Source of the DNA: an uncultured Clostridium sp.
Lineage (GTDB): Bacteria; Bacillota; Clostridia; TANB77; CAG-508
Reading direction: 5' to 3'
Length of the DNA: 43,203 nucleotides
Assembly: GCA_947088765.1 (NCBI GenBank)
Contig: CAMUHU010000007.1
Coordinates: forward strand, 1 to 43,203
Both the position numbers and the translations under genes were made by a program. Below, piece by piece: positions 28,531 through 36,892 of this stretch (the first letter of the stretch is position 1; each line of letters starts with the position of its first letter). The notes beneath the pieces were generated by a model, which made no database searches, had not been told where the DNA came from, and was given only the letters and a program-made list of their open reading frames with translations.

Positions 28531-29569
28531 TCACATCTCATCTCCTGCTAAATAATTCCCTGGTTCTTTATCAAATTTTATGGTTGTCCCATTTGTAGTC
28601 ATTATAATTGTTCCTGATTGATCTGTTCTATATACTTTTATTTGCTTTTTCTCAAACATTTCCATTACTGATTTTGTTGGATGATTATATGTGTTTCCTT
28701 TTTTTGCAGATATTAAGGCATATTGAGGATTTACTGAGTTTATAAAATTTTCTGAATTTGATGTATTACTTCCATGATGTCCTGCTTTTATTATTTGTGC
28801 TTTAACATCTAATCCATTTTTTAAAATTTCATCTTCTGATAGCTTTTCTGCATCTCCCATTGATATAATGTTTACATTTCCATATACAATTTTGGTTACT
28901 ATAGAGTAATTGTTTAATTCGTCATATTTAATAGAGTTTGGTGCTAATATTTGAATTATTGCTTCTCCTAGTTCAAAATTGTCACCAACTTTTGGATATA
29001 TCCAGTTAACTTTTTTCTCATCTACTGCATTTAAAAAATCTAAATACCAACTTGTTGTTATATTATTTTTAGTTGTATCTGGAGCATATAGAACTCCAAT
29101 ATCAAAGTTTCTTATTACTTCTGCCATTCCTCCCATATGATCATCATGTGGATGTGTTCCTATTAAAACGTCAATCTTTTTTATTCCTAATTGTTTTAAA
29201 TATTTTACTACTGTTTCTCCCTTACTTCTTGTTCCACTATCTATTAACATTACCTTAGTTCCCTGCATAAATAATATACTATCACCGCTGTCCTACATCT
29301 ATAAGGTGCATTTGTAATGTTCCTTTGACATTTTTAATAGGTATTTGCTCATTTTTATTATTGGTTACACTATCATTAGATAAAGTATTGCTTACATTGT
29401 TTGTAATAGTTTTAGATATTTTGAAGATTTTATTGTTTATATCATTAATAAATGTGTTTATATCTCTATAACCATTTTCATAGTATAACCCTGCTATGAA
29501 TACTATAATAACACATATTACATAAATTATTTTTAAAGTCCAACTTTTATTTTTCTTCTTTTTCCCCAT
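28531..29569 (-). CDS. ComEC/Rec2-like metallo-beta-lactamase-fold protein, +1 frameshift
   Basis: Two frames (29282-29569 and 28531-29268) join into about 345 residues if one C (29287) is skipped. In frame the sequence is GTA GGA CAG CGG TGA, stopping after DVGQR; without the C it reads CAG GGT GAT AGT, giving DVGQGDS, an almost invariant start of ComEC-type metallo-hydrolase domains. The protein has one N-terminal transmembrane helix (residues about 12-27) and an extracellular hydrolase domain with the HPHDDHMGG metal motif near residue 142 and AGHHGSNTSNS later. It lacks the ComEC channel, so it is a stand-alone secreted or anchored hydrolase. It overlaps the dxs stop at its start. Confidence 0.85.
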
Positions 29570-31433
29570 TTATTACTAGCTCCTTTGTTTCTTTAGCTAT
29601 ATTTTCCATATCTAATCCATATAATTCTTCAATTTCTTCTGTTGAACCATGTTTTACAAATGTATTTGGGTATCCAAAGCATTTTGTTTTTATACCATTT
29701 ATCTTATTTTCAACTATTAATTCTTTTATACTACTTGCTAACCCACCTTTTAATATATTGTCTTCTATAGTGATTACTTTTTTAGTTTTTTCTATAGATT
29801 TAATTATTGTCTTTTCATCTAATGGTTTTAAAAATCTTGCATTTATTATTTCTACATCTATATTATCTTTTTTTAATTTTTCTTGAATTTCATAAGCTCT
29901 ACTAACCATTTTTCCTATTGCTATTATAGTTACATCTTTTCCTTGTTTTATTATTTCTGACTTTCCAAGTTCTATTTTTTCATGTTTATCAAATTTTGCT
30001 AGTCCTTCCCCTCCTCTAGGATATCTTATTACTACTGGCTTTTTTAAATTTACTGCAAATTCTAGCATTTGTTCTAATTCACCAAAATCTTTTGGTGCCA
30101 TTATATTTAAGTTTGGTATTATGTTGAAAAATGATAAGTCTAATATTCCTTGATGTGTTTCTCCATCATTTCCAACTATTCCTGCTCTATCAACACACAT
30201 TACTACTCCTAAGTTCTGTATACATATATCATGTATTACTTGGTCATATGCTCTTTGATAAAATGATGAATATATTGGCACTACTGGTGTCATTCCTAAA
30301 CTTGCAAGACCTGCTGCAAATCCCAACGAGTGTTGTTCTGCTATTCCTACATCAAAAAATCTATCTGGAAATTCTTTTGCAAATTTACTTAGTCCTGTTC
30401 CATCTTTCATTGCTGCTGTGACTGCTACTATGTTTGCATTTTTTTTGGCAAGTTCTATTAATTTTTCCCCAAATATTTTTGAATAATCATCTTTTTTAGC
30501 TTTTTTGCTTTTTCCTGTTTCTATATCAAATCCACTTGTACTATGAAAACAATCTGGATTTTCTTCTGCAATTTTATATCCTTTACCTTTTTTTGTGATA
30601 ACATGTATTAAAACTGGTCCTTCTATTTGTTTGCTTCTTTTCATTATGTCTTCTAGTTCTACTATATTATGCCCATATACTGGTCCTAAATAGCTAAATC
30701 CAATGTCTTCAAAAAACATATTTGGTATTACTAATTGTTTTACACTTCTTTTAATTCTTTTTATACCTTTGCTTAATTTCTTTCCTATTAATGGAATTTT
30801 TTCAATATTGTTTCTAATATAATCATTCGATGCTTTATAAAGTTTTTTTGTTCTTATTTTACTTAATAATCTTGGAACTCCTCCAACATTTTTAGAAATA
30901 CTCATTTCATTATCATTTAATATTACAATTAAATTATTTTTTGAGTCCCCTGCATCATTTAAGGCTTCTAATGCCATTCCTCCTGTTAATGCTCCATCAC
31001 CTATTACTGCAATAACATTATAGTCTTCCTTTTTTAAGTCTCTTGCTTTTGCCATTCCTAAAGCTACTGATATTGATGTGCTACTATGTCCTGTATTAAA
31101 GTTATCATATTCTGATTCAGATGTTTTTGGAAATCCTGCTATCCCATTCATTTTTCTTAAAGTATTCATTTTTTCTTTTCTTCCTGTTAAAATTTTATGC
31201 ACATAAGTTTGATGTCCTACATCCCATACAATTTTATCTTTAGGCATATTAAATACACTATGTAAGGCAATTGTAAGTTCTACTACTCCTAAATTAGATG
31301 CTAGGTGTCCCCCATTTTCTGAAACTATATTAATTATCATTTCTCGTATTTCTGTTGCTAACTTTTGTTTTTCATTTATATTCAAATTTTTTAAGTCTTG
31401 TGGTGTATTTACATTATCTAGTATTTTACTCAT
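29547..31433 (-). CDS. dxs: 1-deoxy-D-xylulose-5-phosphate synthase
   Basis: Predicted 628-residue thiamine-diphosphate enzyme that condenses pyruvate and glyceraldehyde 3-phosphate, the first step of the MEP isoprenoid pathway. Motifs: HLASNLGVVELTIALH, WDVGHQTYVHK, the ThDP/Mg motif GDGALTGGMALEALNDAG, then DVGIAEQHSLGFAAGLA and RYPRGGEG in the transketolase domain. Length is typical. The 3' end overlaps the ComEC-like gene by 23 bases, so the two are cotranscribed. No riboswitch-like structure is evident in the short region upstream. Intact. Confidence 0.97.
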   Translation of the reverse strand: MSKILDNVNTPQDLKNLNINEKQKLATEIREMIINIVSENGGHLASNLGVVELTIALHSVFNMPKDKIVWDVGHQTYVHKILTGRKEKMNTLRKMNGIAGFPKTSESEYDNFNTGHSSTSISVALGMAKARDLKKEDYNVIAVIGDGALTGGMALEALNDAGDSKNNLIVILNDNEMSISKNVGGVPRLLSKIRTKKLYKASNDYIRNNIEKIPLIGKKLSKGIKRIKRSVKQLVIPNMFFEDIGFSYLGPVYGHNIVELEDIMKRSKQIEGPVLIHVITKKGKGYKIAEENPDCFHSTSGFDIETGKSKKAKKDDYSKIFGEKLIELAKKNANIVAVTAAMKDGTGLSKFAKEFPDRFFDVGIAEQHSLGFAAGLASLGMTPVVPIYSSFYQRAYDQVIHDICIQNLGVVMCVDRAGIVGNDGETHQGILDLSFFNIIPNLNIMAPKDFGELEQMLEFAVNLKKPVVIRYPRGGEGLAKFDKHEKIELGKSEIIKQGKDVTIIAIGKMVSRAYEIQEKLKKDNIDVEIINARFLKPLDEKTIIKSIEKTKKVITIEDNILKGGLASSIKELIVENKINGIKTKCFGYPNTFVKHGSTEEIEELYGLDMENIAKETKELVINGEKEEK

Positions 31434-31516
31434 TTTTAATTACATTCCTTTCTCGCTTTGCTTAAGGTATACGTAGTTACAAACATTCTTTCAAACCATT
31501 TCCTCTTATTTTTACA

Positions 31517-33031
31517 TTATACATTTTTTATATTTTTTCTTGCAAAGTTTTCAAAGGTTATTACTAATAGTGAAATTATGGTAATTGCACATATTAGTAT
31601 TGAAAATCCTAATGTCATTCCTTCAACTGTAGGTAATTTTCCATATGCATATTGCGTTAAGTCCCAATTTAATGTAGGAACAATTTTTAACCATTTTATT
31701 TGGAATTCCATTACTAATGAATTTACAATGCTAGATACAAAATATGCTAAAAATGATACTACGATTGCTACTGCTGTGTTTGCACAAATAGTTCCTATCA
31801 TAAATGCAATTAATGCTAATATTATAACTAATGGAGACATCTGTAATAATCCTATTAACATAGAAACAATTCCATTAACTGATATTACTGAATTTGTATT
31901 ATAGTTATATTCTATAATTGGTGCATTTATTGTATCAAATCCATACATAATTCCAGAGAATATTGTTTGTATTATTGTTATTATTAATATTGAAAAAAGT
32001 AAAGTTATAAAACAAGCAATTATTTTTGATGCTAATATTTTTCTTCTACTGTATGGTCTTATTAATAATAGTTTTATTGTACCTTTGTTGAATTCTTCAC
32101 TTACTATTCCTCCTGTTAACATTAAAGCTATTATAATTAGAAATAATATTCCATCGCTTCCACCTGTAAATAATGTTTGTAATGTTTCTGACACTGTTGT
32201 TTTTGAACTTATATTATTTTCAATTTTGTATTTTGCTATATTATATTCTGCTAATGTTTCTTGATACTGTTTTTTTGCAGAATAATTATAGTCTTTTCCT
32301 TCTTTTTCTTTATAATTATTTTCATTTATGTCATATGTATAATTATAATTTATAAGGCTAGAACCATTTGATTCATAATGTGTTAATAGAATATCATAAT
32401 CTTTGTCTCCATAACAAATATCTTTTTCTAGTCTCCACTCTAATACTTGAAGCTTTAGTTTCAATACATCCGCTTCTTGTTTTAAAGCATTTAATGTATC
32501 AGTATCCATATTTCCTTTAATTTCATTTTTGGTAAATTCTAACTGTGTTTTAACTTTTTCTAAGTCTGTTTTTGCAAATGCTTTCCAATCACCTTCATCT
32601 AGTTTTTTTATAATATCATCATATTCCTTTTGTAATTCTTCTAATGGTAAATCATTATTGCTTACATATTCTACTAATCCATTTTTATAGTAATTTATAT
32701 TCATTATTTTATCATATAACTCATTTGACACTATTGTAGATTGCCATGAATTTGCTCCATATTTCTTTTGTAGTTCTAAATATTCTATTTGAGATTGTAA
32801 ATAACTATATTCTTCTTTACCTTCTAGTGTGCTTTTATTGACTTGCTTCAAACTTTCTTTCATTATTGATAATTCTTGATCAATATAATTATACCCTACA
32901 TTATTAATATTTTCTATAACTTTATTTAAAGCCATTCCTGCTATTGATAATAATAGAAATATTATTAATATTACATATATAGCTTTTTTACTAAATATTT
33001 TTATTAATTCGTTTTTTACTAAATTAAACAA
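31517..33031 (-). CDS. ABC-2 type transporter permease
   Basis: Predicted 504-residue membrane protein. The N-terminal helix (about residues 18-37) is followed by a long extracellular region of about 250 residues rich in charged helices, then a bundle of five or six helices from about residue 290, including ALMLTGGIVSEEFNKGTIKLLL, the signature loop of ABC-2 permeases. It overlaps the ATPase gene by eight bases. The substrate is unknown; such pairs export peptides, lipids or drugs. Confidence 0.85.
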   Translation of the reverse strand: MFNLVKNELIKIFSKKAIYVILIIFLLLSIAGMALNKVIENINNVGYNYIDQELSIMKESLKQVNKSTLEGKEEYSYLQSQIEYLELQKKYGANSWQSTIVSNELYDKIMNINYYKNGLVEYVSNNDLPLEELQKEYDDIIKKLDEGDWKAFAKTDLEKVKTQLEFTKNEIKGNMDTDTLNALKQEADVLKLKLQVLEWRLEKDICYGDKDYDILLTHYESNGSSLINYNYTYDINENNYKEKEGKDYNYSAKKQYQETLAEYNIAKYKIENNISSKTTVSETLQTLFTGGSDGILFLIIIALMLTGGIVSEEFNKGTIKLLLIRPYSRRKILASKIIACFITLLFSILIITIIQTIFSGIMYGFDTINAPIIEYNYNTNSVISVNGIVSMLIGLLQMSPLVIILALIAFMIGTICANTAVAIVVSFLAYFVSSIVNSLVMEFQIKWLKIVPTLNWDLTQYAYGKLPTVEGMTLGFSILICAITIISLLVITFENFARKNIKNV

Positions 33032-33932
33032 TTTTATTACCTCCTGTCTTTTTTAAGAATGCATCTTCTAGTGTTATTGTTTCTTCATTAATACCATAAA
33101 CATCTATATTGTTTTCTACTAATTTTTTTACTGTCTTTGCAATTTCATTATCATTCCCTTGTATTTTAAATTCATTATTATTTAAAATTTCTGCTTTATC
33201 AAATAATTCTCCTATGTTAGCTGTATCATTTACTCTAAATAAAGTAAATTTTGCATTAGCTTCTTCTTTTAATTCTTTTATGTCTTTTGTCTCTAGTACC
33301 TCACCATTTTTTATAATACATACTTTTGTACAGAAATTATCTAATTCAGCTAGATTATGGCTAGAAATTAATACTGCCATATTTTCTTCTTTGGTTAATT
33401 TTTGTATAAGTTCTCTTAACTCTTTTATTCCTTCTGGGTCTAATCCGTTTGTAGGCTCATCTAAAATTAATATATTAGGTTTATGTAGTATTGCTTGACC
33501 AATTCCTAGTCTTTGTCTCATTCCTAAAGAATATTTTGATACTTTATCATTAATTCTTGATTCTAATCCTACTAATTTAACAACCTCGTCAATTCTTGCT
33601 TTATCTACATTATTATATAGATTAGCAATTAATTGTAAGTTCTTATAACCTGATAAATACATGTATAAGTCAGGATTTTCTACTATTGCACCTACTCTTT
33701 CTATTGCTTTTTCAAAATCTTTTTGTATATCATATCCATTTATTTTTACTGTTCCTTTATCTATTCCTTGTAATCCTAATATAAGTTTTATTGTAGTTGT
33801 TTTTCCTGCTCCATTAGGCCCTATAAAACCTAATATGTCCCCACTTTCTAGTTTTGTAGAAACATCTTTTATGATAGTTTTTTTACCCAATTTTTTATAG
33901 AGATTATTACACTCTAAAACAATGTCTCCCAT
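33024..33932 (-). CDS. ABC transporter ATP-binding protein
   Basis: Predicted ATPase of about 302 residues. Walker A GPNGAGKTT, Q-loop and signature YSLGMRQRLGIGQA, then Walker B ILILDEPTNGLDP are all present, with a C-terminal regulatory region typical of bacitracin/lantibiotic-type exporters. I chose the ATG at 33932 (MGDIVLE) because AAGGAGG lies seven bases before it, rather than the upstream ATG at 33956. It pairs with the overlapping permease. Bacitracin-type pairs often give peptide resistance, but that is inference. Confidence 0.93.
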   Translation of the reverse strand: MGDIVLECNNLYKKLGKKTIIKDVSTKLESGDILGFIGPNGAGKTTTIKLILGLQGIDKGTVKINGYDIQKDFEKAIERVGAIVENPDLYMYLSGYKNLQLIANLYNNVDKARIDEVVKLVGLESRINDKVSKYSLGMRQRLGIGQAILHKPNILILDEPTNGLDPEGIKELRELIQKLTKEENMAVLISSHNLAELDNFCTKVCIIKNGEVLETKDIKELKEEANAKFTLFRVNDTANIGELFDKAEILNNNEFKIQGNDNEIAKTVKKLVENNIDVYGINEETITLEDAFLKKTGGNKIV

Positions 33933-34024
33933 TTCTTTTTCCTCCTTTTTACTCATTTATTTTATCACTAATATCTTGTTATTTCAATACAAAATAAAAT
34001 ATAAAATTCTTATGACTTTTGCAC

Positions 34025-34050
34025 ATTTTTTATGTCCCAAATGTGCATTT
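34025..34050. terminator. inverted repeat downstream of the regulator gene
   Basis: GCACATTT and AAATGTGC form an eight-pair stem around a ten-base loop (about 34021-34046), directly left of the tandem repeats. It lies in the 33957-34223 gap between the XRE regulator and the ABC operon. It could act as a terminator or as an operator of dyad form. Confidence 0.35.
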
Positions 34051-34056
34051 TCAAAT

Positions 34057-34142
34057 AATTGCCAAAATTCTCCGTCCCTTATGGCATGGCAATTGCCAAA
34101 ATTCTCCGTCCCTTATGGCAAAATTCTCCGTCCCTTATGGCA
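34057..34142. repeat. three tandem copies of a 23-base unit with palindromic joints
   Basis: The unit AAAATTCTCCGTCCCTTATGGCA-type (23 bases) occurs at 34064-34086, 34098-34120 and 34120-34142 without mismatches. The first two copies are also preceded by AATTGCC, giving a 30-base unit, and the joint forms the palindrome TGGCAATTGCCA (34087-34098). Each copy starts and ends with short complementary GCCA / TGGC. There is no open reading frame and no spacer variation as in CRISPR. Confidence 0.85.
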
Positions 34143-34175
34143 TATATAAAGAACTTATATATTGTTAAATTAATA

Positions 34176-34201
34176 ATAGCAGGGTTATAAAACTCTGCTA
34201 T
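34176..34201 (-). terminator. terminator-like hairpin after the XRE-DUF5680 gene
   Basis: ATAGCAG (34176-34182) pairs with CTGCTAT (34195-34201), extended by GTT / AAC across one G-T pair. It lies about 22 bases after the regulator stop on the minus strand and is followed by an AT-rich stretch (TATTATTAATTT). Confidence 0.6.
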
Positions 34202-34223
34202 CTTAATGCTATCTTAATATATA

Positions 34224-34898
34224 TTACTTTACTATTCCTCCAGAAAAACTACATTCATATACTTTTTCATTTTGGAAGTACATTATTTCTTTTCCTGAAA
34301 AATACTCAAATTCTCCATCTACTTCACAAATATATACATAGTCACCATCTTGAAATTTTCTTTGTCCTCTATATGGCAATTCTGGATTTACAGTTAATAA
34401 TGCTTTTTTCAAAAACGAACTAGAAAATTTCTCATTTATTTCTATTCCATTGTAATTCATAGCCCAAATTGGTTCATTATCAACAAATATCGCCTCTTCT
34501 CCAATAAATCTTTCTCCACCCAAATATGTATCTATATACTTATATTTTCCATCTTCATATTTTAAATCATGTGATTTAGGTCTAGTAGACATTTGTTCAA
34601 TAGGATTATTTCCAGCATAAGTATTTTTTTTCGCATTTATTAGAAATTCTATAACTTCATTTGTTTTATAATTGCAATCGTTATTAAAATTGTCTATACA
34701 ATTATCATCTTTTAATAATCTATCAAGAGAAATATTAAATATATCGCTTATTTGAATTAAATTATTAATGTCTGGCAATGCTTCTCCATTTTCCCATTTA
34801 GCAACAGCTTGTCTTGATATATTTAACTCTTCTGCTAATCTTTCTTGCGATAGATTTTTATTTTTTCTTAATTGTTGAATCTTATCTTTTATTTCCAT
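34224..34898 (-). CDS. XRE-family regulator with C-terminal DUF5680 domain
   Basis: Predicted 224-residue protein. The N-terminal HTH (about residues 3-57) has LSQERLAEELNISRQAVAKWENGEALP, the classic XRE helices. The C-terminal part is a DUF5680 domain, recognised by YAGNNPIEQMSTRPKSHDLKY, YIDTYLGGERFIGEEAIFV, WAMNYNGIEI and PYRGQRKFQDGDYVY. Such domains are probably ligand sensors. The start at 34898 has AGGTG six bases upstream. It stands alone between the BRO-type gene and the tandem repeats; its target is unknown. Confidence 0.88.
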   Translation of the reverse strand: MEIKDKIQQLRKNKNLSQERLAEELNISRQAVAKWENGEALPDINNLIQISDIFNISLDRLLKDDNCIDNFNNDCNYKTNEVIEFLINAKKNTYAGNNPIEQMSTRPKSHDLKYEDGKYKYIDTYLGGERFIGEEAIFVDNEPIWAMNYNGIEINEKFSSSFLKKALLTVNPELPYRGQRKFQDGDYVYICEVDGEFEYFSGKEIMYFQNEKVYECSFSGGIVK

Positions 34899-34998
34899 TA
34901 AAAACACCTCTTTTTTATTTATTAAAAAGATTATATAACTATAAATACAATTATTCTACCAATTATAACTAGCAATTTTGACAACTATTAGTTGCATA

Positions 34999-35892
34999 TT
35001 ATTTCGTATTATTATCGTTTTCTTTTCCTTTAGCTAATTTCTTTTTATTTAATTTATTAGAGTTTAGATATTTATAGCTTAAAGCATTTTTACTACTAAT
35101 CACACTTTCGCCAAGTTCTTCTTCTAAATTATCACGGGTATTTTTGGCTATCTTGCCACCACGTTTTGCAATTTCTTTGTTTTGTTCTAGTCCATAAGGC
35201 TTATGTTTTCTTGCAAGCTCCCTTGTTGCTATTTCTCCTAAATCAGTTAAAGCAACTTCTATATCTGTCATATTATCTCTTAAAGATTCTTTTCTAATTC
35301 CCTTAAAATCTTTATATTCTGATGCTTTCATTCCAGACCAAGCTTGATATATTTCATTTGTAAGAACTGCATATTCAAAATTTTTCGTTATTCCATTTTC
35401 TTTCCATACATCTGTTAGTTTACGTCTATCTACAACTCCTGTCATTCTTGCTTTAATCCAATTATCATCATATCCACGACTTCTATAATAATCAACAGCA
35501 CGATTAATGGCAATTTCTGGATCAAATACTTCATCTATTCTGTCATTCCCCATTTTTGCAAGCCATAGTTTAAATGGCTCAGCTTTTGGGCTTGGTATTG
35601 ATTCAATTAATCTTAATATTCCTTTTGTATCTAATGTATCTGTCAAATAATTTTTTCCATCTTTTTGAGATTTCATTTTCAGTTGCACGATATTTTCGTT
35701 CAACTGACTTCCTTCCTGTTTTAACTTTCTTTTTAAGTCACTCCAATAGTTTCTTGGAATATTACTGTCAGTTAATGCTCCAATAACATCTACAACACTA
35801 AAATAATATTCTTCTTTTTCACTATCCCAAGCACTTCTTATTTCACTATCTTCAAAAAGATTTGATATTGTTTCTAATTTACTATTTTCCAT
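34999..35892 (-). CDS. BRO-family (phage antirepressor-like) protein
   Basis: Predicted 297-residue protein. The N-terminal BRO/antirepressor domain reads IRSAWDSEKEEYYFSVVDV and VIGALTDSNIPRNYWSDLKR, followed by GILRLIESIPSPKAEPFKLWLA, all typical. The middle holds a conserved IYQAWSGMKASEYKDFKGI block, and the C-terminus (KRGGKIAKNTRDNLEEELG) resembles damage-inducible DinD-like proteins. BRO domains come from phages and mobile elements and bind DNA. It lies downstream of the cupin gene (gap 27 bases), in a zone with other signs of mobile DNA. Confidence 0.88.
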   Translation of the reverse strand: MENSKLETISNLFEDSEIRSAWDSEKEEYYFSVVDVIGALTDSNIPRNYWSDLKRKLKQEGSQLNENIVQLKMKSQKDGKNYLTDTLDTKGILRLIESIPSPKAEPFKLWLAKMGNDRIDEVFDPEIAINRAVDYYRSRGYDDNWIKARMTGVVDRRKLTDVWKENGITKNFEYAVLTNEIYQAWSGMKASEYKDFKGIRKESLRDNMTDIEVALTDLGEIATRELARKHKPYGLEQNKEIAKRGGKIAKNTRDNLEEELGESVISSKNALSYKYLNSNKLNKKKLAKGKENDNNTK

Positions 35893-35919
35893 CTATAATC
35901 CTTTCTTTGCTATTATGAC

Positions 35920-36249
35920 TTAAATTATTTCTTCACTATCTATATCAAAAGAAGGGGTACATATAATGGCAAATTCTACATTCCCATCAATACTATGCTT
36001 TGAATTTACTGGTATTAAAACGAAATCTCCTTTTTCTACTTCAATAGTTTCATCATCTATTTTGACAGTTGCTGTTCCATCAATTATAAAATAATATTTT
36101 GTATTTTTTTTATTTATAAATGTCCGATGAAAGCCATCTAACTTACCTATTACAAAATCCATTGGCATATCTTTACCAGCAAATATATCTTTTATTTTCA
36201 TATTATCTCCAACATTTCTTTCTAATGCTTTTTTGTATTTAAAAAACAT
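35920..36249 (-). CDS. small cupin-domain protein
   Basis: Predicted 109-residue single cupin. The sequence YYFIIDGTATVKIDDETIEVEKGDFVLIPVNSKHS spans cupin motif 1 and 2: GTATV, EKGDFVLIP and a final His. The first metal-ligand His pair is not obvious, so binding of metal or sugar is uncertain. AAGGAGG seven bases before the ATG strongly supports the start. Codon 42 is CGG, the only ordinary in-frame CGG that I found in the window, which may mark a foreign origin. Function unknown. Confidence 0.8.
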   Translation of the reverse strand: MFFKYKKALERNVGDNMKIKDIFAGKDMPMDFVIGKLDGFHRTFINKKNTKYYFIIDGTATVKIDDETIEVEKGDFVLIPVNSKHSIDGNVEFAIICTPSFDIDSEEII

Positions 36250-36323
36250 TTAAAATCCTCCTTTTCAATTTATTACATTATAACAATAAAACACATATCT
36301 TTCAACGAAGATTTCAAAATTTC

Positions 36324-36352
36324 TTGACCTTCGACACAATTCATGGTATAAA
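36324..36352 (+). promoter_or_regulatory. plus-strand sigma-A-type promoter with no gene behind it
   Basis: TTGACC (36324-36329), 17 bases, then TATAAA (36347-36352). It points away from the cupin gene into a stretch of about 530 bases that has no open frame but several stem-loops. In this window nearly all other transcription is on the minus strand. Confidence 0.55.
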
Positions 36353-36357
36353 ATATG

Positions 36358-36480
36358 TGTATTCAGTTAGGAATACAAGAATATTGATGTCTTCTTTGGA
36401 ATTTTACATTCCTCAGATGCCAGGCGAAAACGAGTCGCATATAGGATTGCGAGCTGGTTATTAGAAAGTGTGAAAAATTT
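36358..36480 (+). ncRNA. candidate structured RNA downstream of the plus-strand promoter
   Basis: Starting about six bases after the -10 box, the RNA would fold into GGAAT-TTTAC-ATTCC (about 36399-36413) and a second element where CCAG / CTGG closes around TCGCA-TATAGGAT-TGCGA (about 36420-36458). This second block (GATGCCAGGCGAAAACGAG and onward) is clearly GC-richer than its surroundings, a common sign of structured RNA in AT-rich genomes. It does not match any riboswitch, 6S, SRP, RNase P or tmRNA consensus I can recall. On the minus strand it could instead be part of the cupin leader. Confidence 0.35.
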
Positions 36481-36541
36481 TAAAATAATAGTAAACTTGT
36501 CCAGTATTTATAAGTAATTAGAAAGCCATGAGTGCAAAATT

Positions 36542-36645
36542 CAATATTCTATTTACATACACACTATAAAATGAGTACATATTGAAAACTCAAATTTTGT
36601 TTGAGCTTATTAAAATTGTATTCGTAGTAGGTAAATAGAGTATTG
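36542..36645. repeat. 19-base imperfect inverted repeat
   Basis: CAATATTCTATTTACATAC (36542-36560) and the complement of 36627-36645 match at 17 of 19 positions; one mismatch would be a G-U pair in RNA. The 66 bases between contain another small hairpin, CTCAAA / TTTGAG. It could be a large RNA stem extending the plus-strand transcript, or terminal repeats of a decayed mini-element. Confidence 0.5.
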
Positions 36646-36700
36646 GTATATCGCTTATCGTCTTTTTGTTGTATATAAATTTCTGCCCTCTCTATTTATA

Positions 36701-36793
36701 CAAAAACAAAAAGAGCTAAAAACAAAAATAGAACAATTGTCAAAAGAAATCAACAATACTGAAAAGAAAACAACTGACTTAACACTATGGTAA
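36701..36793 (+). pseudogene. possible C-terminal relic of a serine recombinase-like protein
   Basis: A plus-strand frame ends in 30 codons that read as a coiled coil (KELKTKIEQLSKEINNTEKK) before TAA at 36791-36793. The pattern resembles the helical tail of large serine recombinases, but no catalytic part is present and the frame has no start. The call is tentative; it could be chance in Lys/Glu-rich AT DNA. Confidence 0.25.
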
Positions 36794-36852
36794 TTGAAAA
36801 AATGATTAATAAAAGAATATCAGCTTAATTTAAAGCATTCTCCCCTATAGCA

Positions 36853-36881
36853 AAAGACGTTCTTAAAATAAGAACGTCTTT
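36853..36881. terminator. strong bidirectional terminator after the dockerin gene
   Basis: AAAGACGTTCTTA (36853-36865) and its exact complement (36869-36881) form a 13-pair stem with a three-base loop. It begins 12 bases after the dockerin gene stop on the minus strand (TTTTG follows). On the plus strand TCTCTTTTTATTTTA follows, so it would also end the plus-strand transcript starting near 36358. Confidence 0.85.
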
Positions 36882-36892
36882 AAAATCTCTTT

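Noticed and set aside
34057..34142. CRISPR array
   Set aside because: Repeat units are directly adjacent or share a base, with no unique spacers, and there are no cas genes.
36415..36460. Hammerhead-like ribozyme (CAGATG ... GCGAAAAC ... GAGTC)
   Set aside because: The stem that should lie between the two core parts would have three pairs and a one-base loop, and the CUGANGA core is not matched.
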